A DNA stretch of 8,071 nt from Candidatus Babeliales bacterium (GCA_016763165.1 JAESUJ010000068.1:1-8071), one strand, 5' to 3'; shown: positions 1 through 7,241, counted from the first letter of the stretch. Numbers and translations are program-made. Notes: generated by a model not told the origin, from the letters alone.

Positions 1-171
1 GTAGTTGATTTTTTTAGAATGAGATCAGAATACGAAATGACGTATGGATTGAAAATATTTCAATCTCATGTAACCTATTATCAGGGTATTTCTGCAATTG
101 TTTCAACCGTGGGGGTAATTATGATGATAATAAGTTTCGTCTATTCTGAAAAGCGTGCTTCAAAATTATGA
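1..171 (+). CDS. C-terminal end of an unidentified membrane protein (5' partial)
   Basis: Frame 1 is open from the window edge to a TGA at 169-171, giving 56 residues of a protein that starts outside the window. The visible part has a polar stretch (residues 1-27), then a hydrophobic segment at about residues 28-48 (starting YYQGISAIV and running through a VGVIMMIISFVY core). It ends in a short tail, SEKRASKL, whose positive charges suggest it lies in the cytoplasm. I do not recognise the family; the last membrane helix of a transporter or permease would fit, but so would many other proteins. Its stop overlaps the dnaG start in an ATGA arrangement, so the two genes are very likely co-transcribed and translationally coupled. 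Confidence 0.7.
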   Translation, partial: VVDFFRMRSEYEMTYGLKIFQSHVTYYQGISAIVSTVGVIMMIISFVYSEKRASKL

Positions 172-1946
172 CAGTCTTTGATTATGTAAAAACATCAGTA
201 CCAATTTTAGATGTTGTAGGTTCATATGTTTCTTTAAAGCGATTAGGTGGTTACTATAAAGGGCCATGTCCGCTTCATAGCGAAAAAGATGCATCCTTTA
301 CCGTCAGTCCTGATCGAAATATTTTCTATTGCTTTGGTTGTCAGGTAGGGGGAGATGTTATCTCTTTTATTGCTCGCGTTGAGCGTCTTTCACAAGGGCA
401 GGCTTTAAAGCATCTTATTGAACAACATAGTCTTGTAATTCCTGAGGCATTACAGAAAGAAATGTCAAAGCATTCAGACTCGCATGTAAAAGAATCATTA
501 ACTTCAGTTGCAAAATCTTGTGCAAAGTGGGCACATAAAAATTTTCTCAATAATGAATATGCTGAAAAATATCTTCTATCTCGTGGTATGAATAAAAAGA
601 TGATGCAATACTTTGAAGTTGGCTTTGTATCAGGTGGAACTGCTGGCATGCAAAGACTTATTAAGGGGATGCATGTCGAAAATATTTTATTAAATGATTT
701 GAAATCTATTGGGTTTGTAATGGATGGAAAAGGGAAGCCATACTCTCCTTTTGAAGATAGAATTCTTTTTCCAATTAAAGATTCTATTGGTCGTTATATT
801 GCATTTAGTGGTCGTGTATTTTTACCACAAGATGAACGAGCGCGATATTACAACAGCAAAGAGTCTGAAATGTTTTCAAAGCGACAGACGCTTTTTGGTT
901 TTGATCTGGCTCGTAAAAAAGCACAACAGACAAATACTGTCTTTCTTGTTGAAGGAGGCATGGATGTTGTAGCTATGGTACAGGATGGATATGAAAATAG
1001 TGTTGCAACATTAGGCACTGCTTGTTCTGTAGAGCACTTGCAATCATTAAGACGATTTGTACATACGCTTGTTGTGGTCTATGATGGAGACAAAGCAGGT
1101 CAAAATGCAATAGAAAAAGTAGCAGAATTATGCTGGGATATCGCTTTAACACTTAAAGTTGTTTCATTGCCAGAAGGCGAGGATCCAGCTTCACTTTTAC
1201 AAAAAGGCATCTCTTTAAAAACTTTTATTGATCAGCAAGAAGATATTTTTACTTTTTTGATCAAAAAAACAAGTAAAGACTTTTTTAATCAATCGATGAC
1301 TGAAAAATTACGACTTTGTACTAAAGTTGTACGAATGGTCAATCATGCAGTGCATGGCTTAAAAAGGCATCTATTATTACAACAAGTTAGTGGTGCATTA
1401 CAAATTCCACTTACAATGTTACAAAAAATCAGTCATCAAGAGCTTCGTCAACAAGCTGATGCATCAATTAAAGAGAAACAAAAGGTATCCTCTTTAGAGA
1501 GATCATCTTCCAACGAATCATCTCCTGTTAAAATTGAAATTGTTGATAGTATTGAAGAAAAAATAACAAGCTTCTTTTTTACAACTGATCGTCAAAGTGA
1601 AGAATATTTGAAAGCATACATGCATATGCATGAGTATTGGAATTCTTCTGCACAAAAAATAGTTGAACAATGGTTTCAATCTCCAATAGCGGATATACAC
1701 TGTTTTCTAGATTCTTTGCTTGAAGCCGACCGACAATGGATTTTGTCAATTGTGATGAAGTACAGTGATGGAATATCATATGAGGTCGTTAAAACATTGA
1801 TGAATGAATTGAAAAAAAGAAAATGGAAAGCAGAAGTTAATAAATTAAAGCATGACTTAGATTGTGCACGTCATGAAGGTGACACAGAAAAAGTGCATTC
1901 ATTGATGAATAATTTTTTAATTTTAAAACAAAAAATACGGAATTAA
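168..1946 (+). CDS. dnaG: DNA primase DnaG
   Basis: This is the replicative primase, which makes the RNA primers for lagging-strand synthesis alongside the DnaB helicase. At 592 residues it is close to the E. coli length (581). The N-terminal CHC2 zinc domain shows C34, H37, C55 and C58 in CPLH and CFGCQVGGD. The catalytic core has the RILFPIKDSIGR motif (198-209), then the TOPRIM motifs VEGGMDVV (E262, D266) and YDGDKAG (D306, D308), followed by LPEGEDPASLL (334-344). The C-terminal part, from about 435, is divergent and charged, as expected of the helicase-binding domain. ATG 168 is the only good start: an in-frame TGA lies at 147-149 with no ATG between. There is no clear Shine-Dalgarno sequence, so initiation probably relies on coupling to the upstream gene through the ATGA overlap. 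The identification is certain; only the partners are inferred. Confidence 0.98.
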   Translation: MTVFDYVKTSVPILDVVGSYVSLKRLGGYYKGPCPLHSEKDASFTVSPDRNIFYCFGCQVGGDVISFIARVERLSQGQALKHLIEQHSLVIPEALQKEMSKHSDSHVKESLTSVAKSCAKWAHKNFLNNEYAEKYLLSRGMNKKMMQYFEVGFVSGGTAGMQRLIKGMHVENILLNDLKSIGFVMDGKGKPYSPFEDRILFPIKDSIGRYIAFSGRVFLPQDERARYYNSKESEMFSKRQTLFGFDLARKKAQQTNTVFLVEGGMDVVAMVQDGYENSVATLGTACSVEHLQSLRRFVHTLVVVYDGDKAGQNAIEKVAELCWDIALTLKVVSLPEGEDPASLLQKGISLKTFIDQQEDIFTFLIKKTSKDFFNQSMTEKLRLCTKVVRMVNHAVHGLKRHLLLQQVSGALQIPLTMLQKISHQELRQQADASIKEKQKVSSLERSSSNESSPVKIEIVDSIEEKITSFFFTTDRQSEEYLKAYMHMHEYWNSSAQKIVEQWFQSPIADIHCFLDSLLEADRQWILSIVMKYSDGISYEVVKTLMNELKKRKWKAEVNKLKHDLDCARHEGDTEKVHSLMNNFLILKQKIRN

Positions 1947-1950
1947 GAGG
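1945..1950 (+). promoter_or_regulatory. Shine-Dalgarno site of rpoD overlapping the dnaG stop
   Basis: AAGAGG lies 5 bases before the ATG at 1956, and its first two bases belong to the TAA stop of dnaG. It fixes the rpoD start, and so includes the long lysine-rich extension in the protein. It also suggests that ribosomes finishing dnaG can reinitiate on rpoD. Confidence 0.75.
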
Positions 1951-1955
1951 TTTGT

Positions 1956-4442
1956 ATGAAAGCGGTTCTAAAAAAGAAAAAAGTTACAGAAAAAGTATCA
2001 TCCAAAGTGGGTACTGCAAAAAAAGCTATAAAAAAGAGTACTACTGAGAAGAAATCGATCCGTTTGACAACATCAAAGAAGGTAGATTCAAAGATAAACA
2101 AAACGGTTGTTACAAAAAAAGTTATAAAGAAAGATGTTGAAAAACAGGCTTTATCTGTAAAGAAAACAGTTGCTTTGAAACAGCCTATTAATAGAATTAT
2201 TAAAAAAAAGGTAGAAAAAAGCAACATACCTCTTTCAGGACGTTTAATCACAATAAAAGAATCTTCTGTGAGTAGTCAGGTAAAGACAAAAAAAGAAGTT
2301 AAAAGCATTCTCAAGGCGCCACCTAAAAGAAAAGTTCCTTCTAAGAAAACAAAAAAAGAGATTTTATTAGGTAAGAAAAAAGATTTTATTAAAAAAGTAG
2401 CGGCAAATAGAAAAGCTTTGAAAAAAGCTGTAACGACGGTTGCCAAGAAACGAGGAGCGCTTGAACAGCAAGAAAAATTACAAAAATTAATGAAAAAGCG
2501 AGCGACTCAGGTAAAACAAAAAAGTAAAATTGAGACTGTTGAGCCTAAAAAAAGTATTAAGGATATTGAACGCGAATTAAAAAGTTTTTTAAACATTGCA
2601 CGTAATGATGGCGTGGTAACATATGAAGAACTTGCAAAATTCAATTGTAAACAGAATATTGCTGATGATGAAATCAATGAAGTGTTACGGCTATTAGATA
2701 AAGAAAACATTGATGTTATTACACAAGATGAATTTAATGAAATTAATGATGGGCTCGGTTCGCTTGATATTGAAGATAAACCATCTTTTGGTGCTGTACA
2801 ACAACCAAATCTAGATGCAGTTATTGGTGCAGGTGATGATAATTCTGGTGATTCTGACAATGAAAGCAACGAAGAAGAGACTGCATCAGTTCAGCGATTG
2901 CAAGCTTTTGGAGAGCCAAGTCAGTTAAATGATCCAGTGAAATTATATTTGAAAGAAATCGGTAAAATTCCTCTTTTAAATAAAGTTACTGATAAAGTTA
3001 TTGCTGACAAAATCGCTGAGGGAAAACGTAATTCGATTGATTCAATATCACAATTCCCTTTTGTTGCTAAAGAGCTTATGTCAACGGTTGATCGATTAGA
3101 AAAAGATGCTTTGTATTTGAAAGATCTAATTCAATTTTCTGATTTTGATGAAGATAACTCCCCAAAGTTTGATTTAGAGCGAAAAAAGTTTTTAATTCTT
3201 ATTTCTAAGATAAAGAATCTGGTTGAAGGGGAAGAAAAGATATATCGATCTTATAGATCGAAGCTTGATGATCCTAAGAAGAAAAAGGAGATGTTAGCAG
3301 CTGTTGAAAAAAATAAAAAAGATATTATTGATGTCGTTTGCACAATAAGGATTTCAAATAAGCTGATACGTCGATTTGGAAGAAAAATAGAAAAATTTGT
3401 TTCTAAACTCAAAGAGCGAGAAGATGAGATTGCAGTAGGCGAAGAGAAGCTTAAGTTTTATAAATCTATTAAGAAATTAACAGCACAAGATACTGAAAGT
3501 ATGGATCAAATTGATCGTATTGTTCGTGCTGCTCAGAAAATTATTAAAAAAATTGAGCAAGAATCTGGTCTATCGCGTGATAAAATCATGAAATTATATA
3601 AACAGTTTTTGATTGCTCAGCGAAAAGATAAATTAGCTAAAGATGATCTTGCTCGAGCAAATCTACGTCTTGTTGTTAATATAGCTAAAAAGTACATCAA
3701 TAGAGGTTTGCATTTTCTTGATCTTATTCAAGAAGGGAATATCGGCCTTCTAAAAGCGGTAGAGAAGTTTGAATTCGAACGTGGATTTAAATTCTCTACG
3801 TATGCAACATGGTGGATTCGTCAAGCGATTACACGTGCTATTGCTGATCAGTCACGTACAATTCGTGTTCCTGTTCATATGGTTGAAACATTAAATAAGA
3901 TCAATAAAATTACGCGAGCATACATGCAAGAAACAGGAAAAGAGCCTGGCTATGCGGAGCTTGCAAAAGAATTGAATCTTGATGAGAAAAAAATTAAAAA
4001 TATCATTAAAATATCCAAAGAGCCGGTCTCTCTTGAAACACCGGTTGGTGATGGTGAAGATACTTATTTGAAAGATTTTCTTGAGGATGAGAATGAGTAT
4101 TCACCAATGGATGCGGTTATTAATGGTGATGTGAAGGAACGAGTAAGAAAAGTTCTTAAAACATTAACACCACGTGAAGAAAAAGTATTGAAGATGCGAT
4201 TTGGTATTGACGTTGCATCAGAACATACTCTTGAAGAGGTTGGAAAAGACTTTTCGGTAACTCGTGAACGAATTCGTCAGATCGAAGTAAAAGCGTTACG
4301 GAAGCTACGTCATCCTTCTCGATCAAAAAAGCTACAATCTTTTTTTGATAAAAGTGCTGATTTTGAATCTTTAAATGATGATGATTTAGCGGATGATACA
4401 TTTTTTGATAAAGAAGATAGTTTGAGCGATACTAAAGTATAA
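1956..4442 (+). CDS. rpoD: Primary sigma-70 factor RpoD with long lysine-rich N-terminal extension
   Basis: This is the housekeeping sigma factor, which directs RNA polymerase to -10/-35 promoters. It has 828 residues against 613 in E. coli. In order: a lysine-rich extension (1-200, 60 lysines); a region 1.1-like domain (about 200-262, with NDGVVTYEEL); an acidic linker (about 265-310); region 1.2 (DPVKLYLKEIGKIPLL, 326-341); a charged non-conserved region (about 345-555); region 2 (about 561-637, with YATWWIRQAIT including W619, W620, Q623 and T626); region 3 (about 640-720); region 4 with the helix-turn-helix (758-789, VTRERIRQIE, where R770, E771 and R774 match E. coli R584, E585 and R588); and an acidic tail (799-828). 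Region 1.1 plus the full core mark it as the primary rather than an alternative sigma. It lies 9 bases after dnaG and is followed by a strong terminator. What the extension does is unknown. Confidence 0.97.
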   Translation: MKAVLKKKKVTEKVSSKVGTAKKAIKKSTTEKKSIRLTTSKKVDSKINKTVVTKKVIKKDVEKQALSVKKTVALKQPINRIIKKKVEKSNIPLSGRLITIKESSVSSQVKTKKEVKSILKAPPKRKVPSKKTKKEILLGKKKDFIKKVAANRKALKKAVTTVAKKRGALEQQEKLQKLMKKRATQVKQKSKIETVEPKKSIKDIERELKSFLNIARNDGVVTYEELAKFNCKQNIADDEINEVLRLLDKENIDVITQDEFNEINDGLGSLDIEDKPSFGAVQQPNLDAVIGAGDDNSGDSDNESNEEETASVQRLQAFGEPSQLNDPVKLYLKEIGKIPLLNKVTDKVIADKIAEGKRNSIDSISQFPFVAKELMSTVDRLEKDALYLKDLIQFSDFDEDNSPKFDLERKKFLILISKIKNLVEGEEKIYRSYRSKLDDPKKKKEMLAAVEKNKKDIIDVVCTIRISNKLIRRFGRKIEKFVSKLKEREDEIAVGEEKLKFYKSIKKLTAQDTESMDQIDRIVRAAQKIIKKIEQESGLSRDKIMKLYKQFLIAQRKDKLAKDDLARANLRLVVNIAKKYINRGLHFLDLIQEGNIGLLKAVEKFEFERGFKFSTYATWWIRQAITRAIADQSRTIRVPVHMVETLNKINKITRAYMQETGKEPGYAELAKELNLDEKKIKNIIKISKEPVSLETPVGDGEDTYLKDFLEDENEYSPMDAVINGDVKERVRKVLKTLTPREEKVLKMRFGIDVASEHTLEEVGKDFSVTRERIRQIEVKALRKLRHPSRSKKLQSFFDKSADFESLNDDDLADDTFFDKEDSLSDTKV

Positions 4443-4446
4443 AATT

Positions 4447-4476
4447 AAGGCGCCATTTGAATATGGCGCCTTTTTT
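4447..4476 (+). terminator. Intrinsic terminator after rpoD
   Basis: A perfect 10-bp inverted repeat, AAGGCGCCAT (4447-4456) and ATGGCGCCTT (4463-4472), has a 6-base loop (TTGAAT) and runs into a T tract at 4471-4476. The GGCGCC core is very GC-rich for this window. It begins 4 bases after the rpoD stop and marks the end of the dnaG-rpoD unit. Confidence 0.92.
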
Positions 4477-4483
4477 ATTACTG

Positions 4484-4492
4484 AAGGAGAGA
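4484..4492 (+). promoter_or_regulatory. Shine-Dalgarno site of the glycosyltransferase, supporting a GTG start
   Basis: AAGGAGAGA contains GGAG at 4486-4489, 5 bases before GTG 4495. No ATG lies at a workable distance. The resulting N-terminus, MKVIHLIANLGVGGAE, is the classic beginning of a GT4 enzyme, so the GTG start is well supported. Confidence 0.8.
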
Positions 4493-4494
4493 GA

Positions 4495-5589
4495 GTGAAG
4501 GTTATACATTTGATTGCAAACTTGGGTGTTGGTGGAGCTGAAACAATGCTTTATCAGCGCTTAATGGTAAGCAAAGATCGTGGTGAATTGGAACATCATA
4601 TTATCTGTTATTTTCATGATGGACCTTTTCTGAAATCTTTAAAAGATGCTGGTTTTACTGTGATAAAAATTACAGGATTGTTGCGTGGGTATGATCCAAT
4701 CGGCTGGTATCAACTTTTTCAATTAATTAAAAAAGAGCGCCCGACCTGTTTACATGCGTCTTTATGGAGTGCATCAATTATTGCTCGCCTGGTTGGGTAT
4801 TTTACCGAAACTTCTACCGTCTGTGATATTCATGGTGATCCAGAGTATCATGGTATAATTCGAAATAGTATTGATAGACTGGTTCCTTATAAACATGTCA
4901 CATTTGTTGCGGTTACTTCTGCAATTGTTCCATCAATTAAAAAATGGATGCCTGGGGCTCAAGTTCAAGTAATTCATAACGGAGTTAATCAGCAGTATTT
5001 TTTACAAAATGATACTCGTGAGTTTTCGTTTTCTCAGATCAAACAGGAAAAAATAATTATTACTGTTTGCGGTCGATTGATTCCATTGAAGCGGTATCAC
5101 TTGTTTCTTCATTCAATAAATCTATTGATTAAATCAGGACAAAAAAATATTCATGGTCTTATTATTGGTGAAGGGCCTGAAAAAGCGAATTTATTGGCTT
5201 TAGCCTACAAACTTGGCATAGAGCGGTATGTTACATTTGTTGGACAACAGAAAAATATGCCTGACTGGTATGCATTGTCAGATGTTCTGGTGAGTTGTTC
5301 TGAAACTGAAGCATTATCATTGGTAGTTCTTGAGGCGATGTCTGTTGGCGTTGTTGTTGTTGCGACTGCATCAACCAATGCTGGTGAAGTGATTCAGCAT
5401 AAAAAAAATGGATTACTACTTCAAACAAGTGATTTTAAAGATATGGCAGAAGCTCTATCTCGACTAGCAAGCGATTCTCTTTTTAGAAAGAGGCTTGGGG
5501 CGGCTGCTGAAGCGACTATTGAAAAGAAATTTGATATTCATATTGTTGAGAAGCGGTATGAAAAACTGTATAAGTCGTTATTAAAATAA
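4495..5589 (+). CDS. GT4-family (GT-B fold) glycosyltransferase
   Basis: This 364-residue protein has the usual length and both halves of a retaining GT-B glycosyltransferase. The N-terminal acceptor domain opens with IHLIANLGVGGAE (4-16), including the glycine-rich loop. The C-terminal donor-binding domain starts after IHNGV (160-164) and shows VCGRLIPLKR (191-200), IIGEGPEK (223-230) and SETEALSLVVLEAM (269-282). In that last motif E272 and E280 form the E-x7-E signature of the family. There is no signal peptide or membrane helix, so it probably acts at the cytoplasmic face of the inner membrane. Transfer of a sugar from a nucleotide-sugar to a surface glycan is the usual role, but donor and acceptor cannot be read from the sequence. 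It stands alone, with no other glycan genes nearby. It uses a GTG start and follows the rpoD terminator by only 18 bases. Confidence 0.93.
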   Translation: MKVIHLIANLGVGGAETMLYQRLMVSKDRGELEHHIICYFHDGPFLKSLKDAGFTVIKITGLLRGYDPIGWYQLFQLIKKERPTCLHASLWSASIIARLVGYFTETSTVCDIHGDPEYHGIIRNSIDRLVPYKHVTFVAVTSAIVPSIKKWMPGAQVQVIHNGVNQQYFLQNDTREFSFSQIKQEKIIITVCGRLIPLKRYHLFLHSINLLIKSGQKNIHGLIIGEGPEKANLLALAYKLGIERYVTFVGQQKNMPDWYALSDVLVSCSETEALSLVVLEAMSVGVVVVATASTNAGEVIQHKKNGLLLQTSDFKDMAEALSRLASDSLFRKRLGAAAEATIEKKFDIHIVEKRYEKLYKSLLK

Positions 5590-5625
5590 AGAGTTTCTTA
5601 AGTTCCCATTTATTAATTTCTATTT

Positions 5626-5653
5626 TTGACAAGGATGATTCTGTATCTATCAA
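5626..5653 (+). promoter_or_regulatory. Possible sigma-70 promoter (upstream candidate)
   Basis: A perfect -35 hexamer, TTGACA (5626-5631), is followed after 16 bases by TATCAA (5648-5653), a 4 of 6 match to the -10 consensus. The -35 is good but the -10 is weak. It could serve the exported-protein pair with a leader of roughly 95 bases. Confidence 0.35.
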
Positions 5654-5671
5654 TTTATTGTAAGCAGAGTC

Positions 5672-5701
5672 TTGACCCTCTCTTCTTTTTTTTACTATTA
5701 T
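5672..5701 (+). promoter_or_regulatory. Possible sigma-70 promoter (downstream candidate)
   Basis: TTGACC (5672-5677, 5 of 6) and TATTAT (5696-5701, 5 of 6) are separated by 18 bases, within the usual range. The spacer includes a T8 run. Transcription would begin near 5708, giving a leader of about 45 bases before the ATG at 5754. It is the better balanced of the two candidates, but in DNA this AT-rich such matches arise easily by chance. Confidence 0.45.
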
Positions 5702-5737
5702 TAAATAAAAAGGATTTTAATTCTGTATAAAAAGGGC

Positions 5738-5745
5738 AAGGGGAG
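5738..5745 (+). promoter_or_regulatory. Shine-Dalgarno site of the charge-segregated exported protein
   Basis: AAGGGGAG ends 8 bases before ATG 5754. The next in-frame ATG (codon 10) would cut into the basic n-region of the signal peptide, so 5754 is the preferred start. Confidence 0.7.
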
Positions 5746-5753
5746 TCAGATTA

Positions 5754-7226
5754 ATGAAAAAAAACTTCATAAAATATCTCATGAAGAGTACGACATTTCT
5801 CTTTTTTATCGGATTGTTCTGTTTCCATGGATCACTTTTTTCTTCTCAGAACAGAGCTTCTGAGTCTGATGATCAAGAGTATACAAAAGATGAGTTGCAA
5901 AAAATTCTAGATGAAAATTTAGATAGTATTATTTCTCTTCTTGATGATGATAAAAAAGATGGCATTGAAACAGAAAAAAACGCTGATTCAAAAGATTCTG
6001 ATGATAAAAAAGATCGCGAAGAAATAGAGTCAGTTGTTGAAAAAGATCTAATTCTTGAAAAAGATGAGTCTGATGCTAGCAAAGAGAACGAAAATCTTCA
6101 TAAAGAAGAAGTTCTTGAAGATGAAGATCAGGCGATGGAAGAGGATGAAAGTTTTATTATTGAAGAAGAGAGAGATATAGACAATGTTTCTGATGAAAAA
6201 GAAGATATAGATTCTGAAGATTTTGAGGAAGAAGAACTTGAAACAGAAGAAATAGCATCTGAGGAAGAAGAACTGGAAGAAGAAATGCCAGAACTGGACA
6301 GCGAAGAAGATCTTGTTCCAACAATTGATATTAAAGCTATTAAGGAAGATCACCATGATTTAATAGATGGAGTTGAGGATGAAGAGCTCGCTTTAGGAGG
6401 TGCTGGTGCTGGTGCATTGGCAACAGTCGCAGTTGCTGCTACACAGGCTGCAAAAATTTCAAAAATATTCGGTCGTCATGGAAAAGATATTTCGGATAAT
6501 GCATCAGAAATTAAAGAAATATCAAAATCTGGAACGCTCGGTTCAGTAGAGCGTGAAGAAAATAGAAAACAACGTCTGAGTGATGATATTAAGTTGCAAG
6601 AAGATATAGTTGATAAGCGTCGAGAACAAGAGGTTCGCAAGTTAGACGCGTATGAAAAAAAATTGAATCAGCCTAATAAATATAGTCGATCTCAGCTTGA
6701 AAAATATGAAAAAAAGCGTAACAAGTGGGCTGGTCGATCTCAACAAACGGAAGAGATGAGCAAAAATATTACTGAGCAAAAAAGTCTTCAAGAGCGTCTT
6801 GCCGATCAAAACCTATCAGATGATGCTAAAAAATTAACTCATGATCAACAAGTAACATTAGCAAAGAATGTGTACGATCGAGAAAAACAGAGAGACTACG
6901 CACGGTTAGATAAATATGAGAAAAAAGGATTAGGTTTAACAAGAAGCGAAGATTTGAAAAAAAGTCGTACTCAACAGATGCTCGATAAAATTACAGCTCG
7001 AGAAAGACAACTGATAGAGTCACAAATTTCTAGTCGATCAGATTCAGAGCCGAAAGAAAAAAGCCGAAAAAAAAATATTATGGGAAATGCTGGTTCGATC
7101 AATCGACGAGTCGGTAAAATATTTGGTGCTACTGCGGGTGCAGCCCATGAAATGGACAAAGTACAATCATCACGATCTAAAAAAACGTCTGGCAGGAAAA
7201 ATAATAGTTCTCAAAGAAGACGGTAA
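5754..7226 (+). CDS. Exported charge-segregated protein: acidic N-terminal half, small-residue helix, basic coiled coil
   Basis: I do not recognise a family. The 490 residues fall into clear blocks. Residues 1-30 look like a Sec signal peptide: basic MKKNFIKYLMK, then a hydrophobic core around TTFLFFIGLFCF; the cleavage site is unclear. Residues 41-210 are strongly acidic (77 Asp or Glu in 170), with runs such as EEELEEE (171-177), and are probably disordered. Residues 212-233 form a Gly/Ala-rich hydrophobic segment with G216, G220, T224 and A228 spaced every four residues. Residues 265-425 are basic, probably coiled coil, with three YEKK motifs (300-303, 318-321, 388-391). A basic tail ends in QRRR. 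KIFG occurs twice (237-240 and 455-458). If the middle segment spans the membrane, the acidic half faces the periplasm and the basic half the cytoplasm; this is inferred. It is preceded by its own promoter-like sites and followed 15 bases later by a protein of similar plan. Confidence 0.88.
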   Translation: MKKNFIKYLMKSTTFLFFIGLFCFHGSLFSSQNRASESDDQEYTKDELQKILDENLDSIISLLDDDKKDGIETEKNADSKDSDDKKDREEIESVVEKDLILEKDESDASKENENLHKEEVLEDEDQAMEEDESFIIEEERDIDNVSDEKEDIDSEDFEEEELETEEIASEEEELEEEMPELDSEEDLVPTIDIKAIKEDHHDLIDGVEDEELALGGAGAGALATVAVAATQAAKISKIFGRHGKDISDNASEIKEISKSGTLGSVEREENRKQRLSDDIKLQEDIVDKRREQEVRKLDAYEKKLNQPNKYSRSQLEKYEKKRNKWAGRSQQTEEMSKNITEQKSLQERLADQNLSDDAKKLTHDQQVTLAKNVYDREKQRDYARLDKYEKKGLGLTRSEDLKKSRTQQMLDKITARERQLIESQISSRSDSEPKEKSRKKNIMGNAGSINRRVGKIFGATAGAAHEMDKVQSSRSKKTSGRKNNSSQRRR

Positions 7227-7228
7227 AA

Positions 7229-7233
7229 AGGAG
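7229..7233 (+). promoter_or_regulatory. Shine-Dalgarno site that decides the start of the last gene
   Basis: AGGAG ends 2 bases before an ATG at 7236 and 8 bases before an in-frame ATG at 7242. The second distance is the normal one, so 7242 is preferred. The choice adds or removes only two residues (Met-Lys) of the signal peptide. Confidence 0.65.
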
Positions 7234-7241
7234 ATATGAAA

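Larger units (their letters stand above)
5590..5753. other. 164-base intergenic region between the glycosyltransferase and the exported-protein pair
   Basis: This is the longest non-coding stretch in the window. It is AT-rich, holds two promoter-like sites (5626-5653 and 5672-5701) and a T8 run at 5686-5693, and ends with a good ribosome binding site. I found no tRNA, no long inverted repeat, no riboswitch-like fold and no convincing terminator for the upstream gene. Confidence 0.7.

Noticed and set aside
341..649. Open frame on the - strand inside dnaG
   Set aside because: It lies wholly opposite the conserved primase zinc and core region and has no recognisable domain.
1943..2251. Phe-rich open frame on the - strand opposite the start of rpoD
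   Set aside because: It mirrors the lysine-rich AAA/AAG codons of rpoD; the phenylalanine runs are a composition effect and there is no ribosome binding site.
1956..2555. The lysine-rich part of rpoD as a separate histone-like gene
   Set aside because: The frame continues without a stop into the sigma domains, and no ribosome binding site supports an internal restart for the sigma part.
3246..3260. Small inverted repeat CGATC-TTATA-GATCG inside rpoD
   Set aside because: It is only 5 bp, within coding sequence and not followed by a T tract, so chance is a sufficient explanation.
5666..5693. Possible terminator for the glycosyltransferase (AGAG/CTCT stem followed by a T8 run)
   Set aside because: The stem is only 4 bp with an 8-base loop, too weak to call; the T run more likely belongs to the promoter spacer.
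5808..5825. Possible lipoprotein box around C23 (GLFC) in the signal peptide of the exported protein
   Set aside because: The residues before the cysteine do not fit the L-[AS]-[GA]-C pattern, since a bulky Phe sits directly before it.
6048..6356. Phe-rich, membrane-like open frame on the - strand
   Set aside because: It is the complement of GAA/GAT-rich acidic codons of the exported protein, so the apparent hydrophobicity is an artefact.
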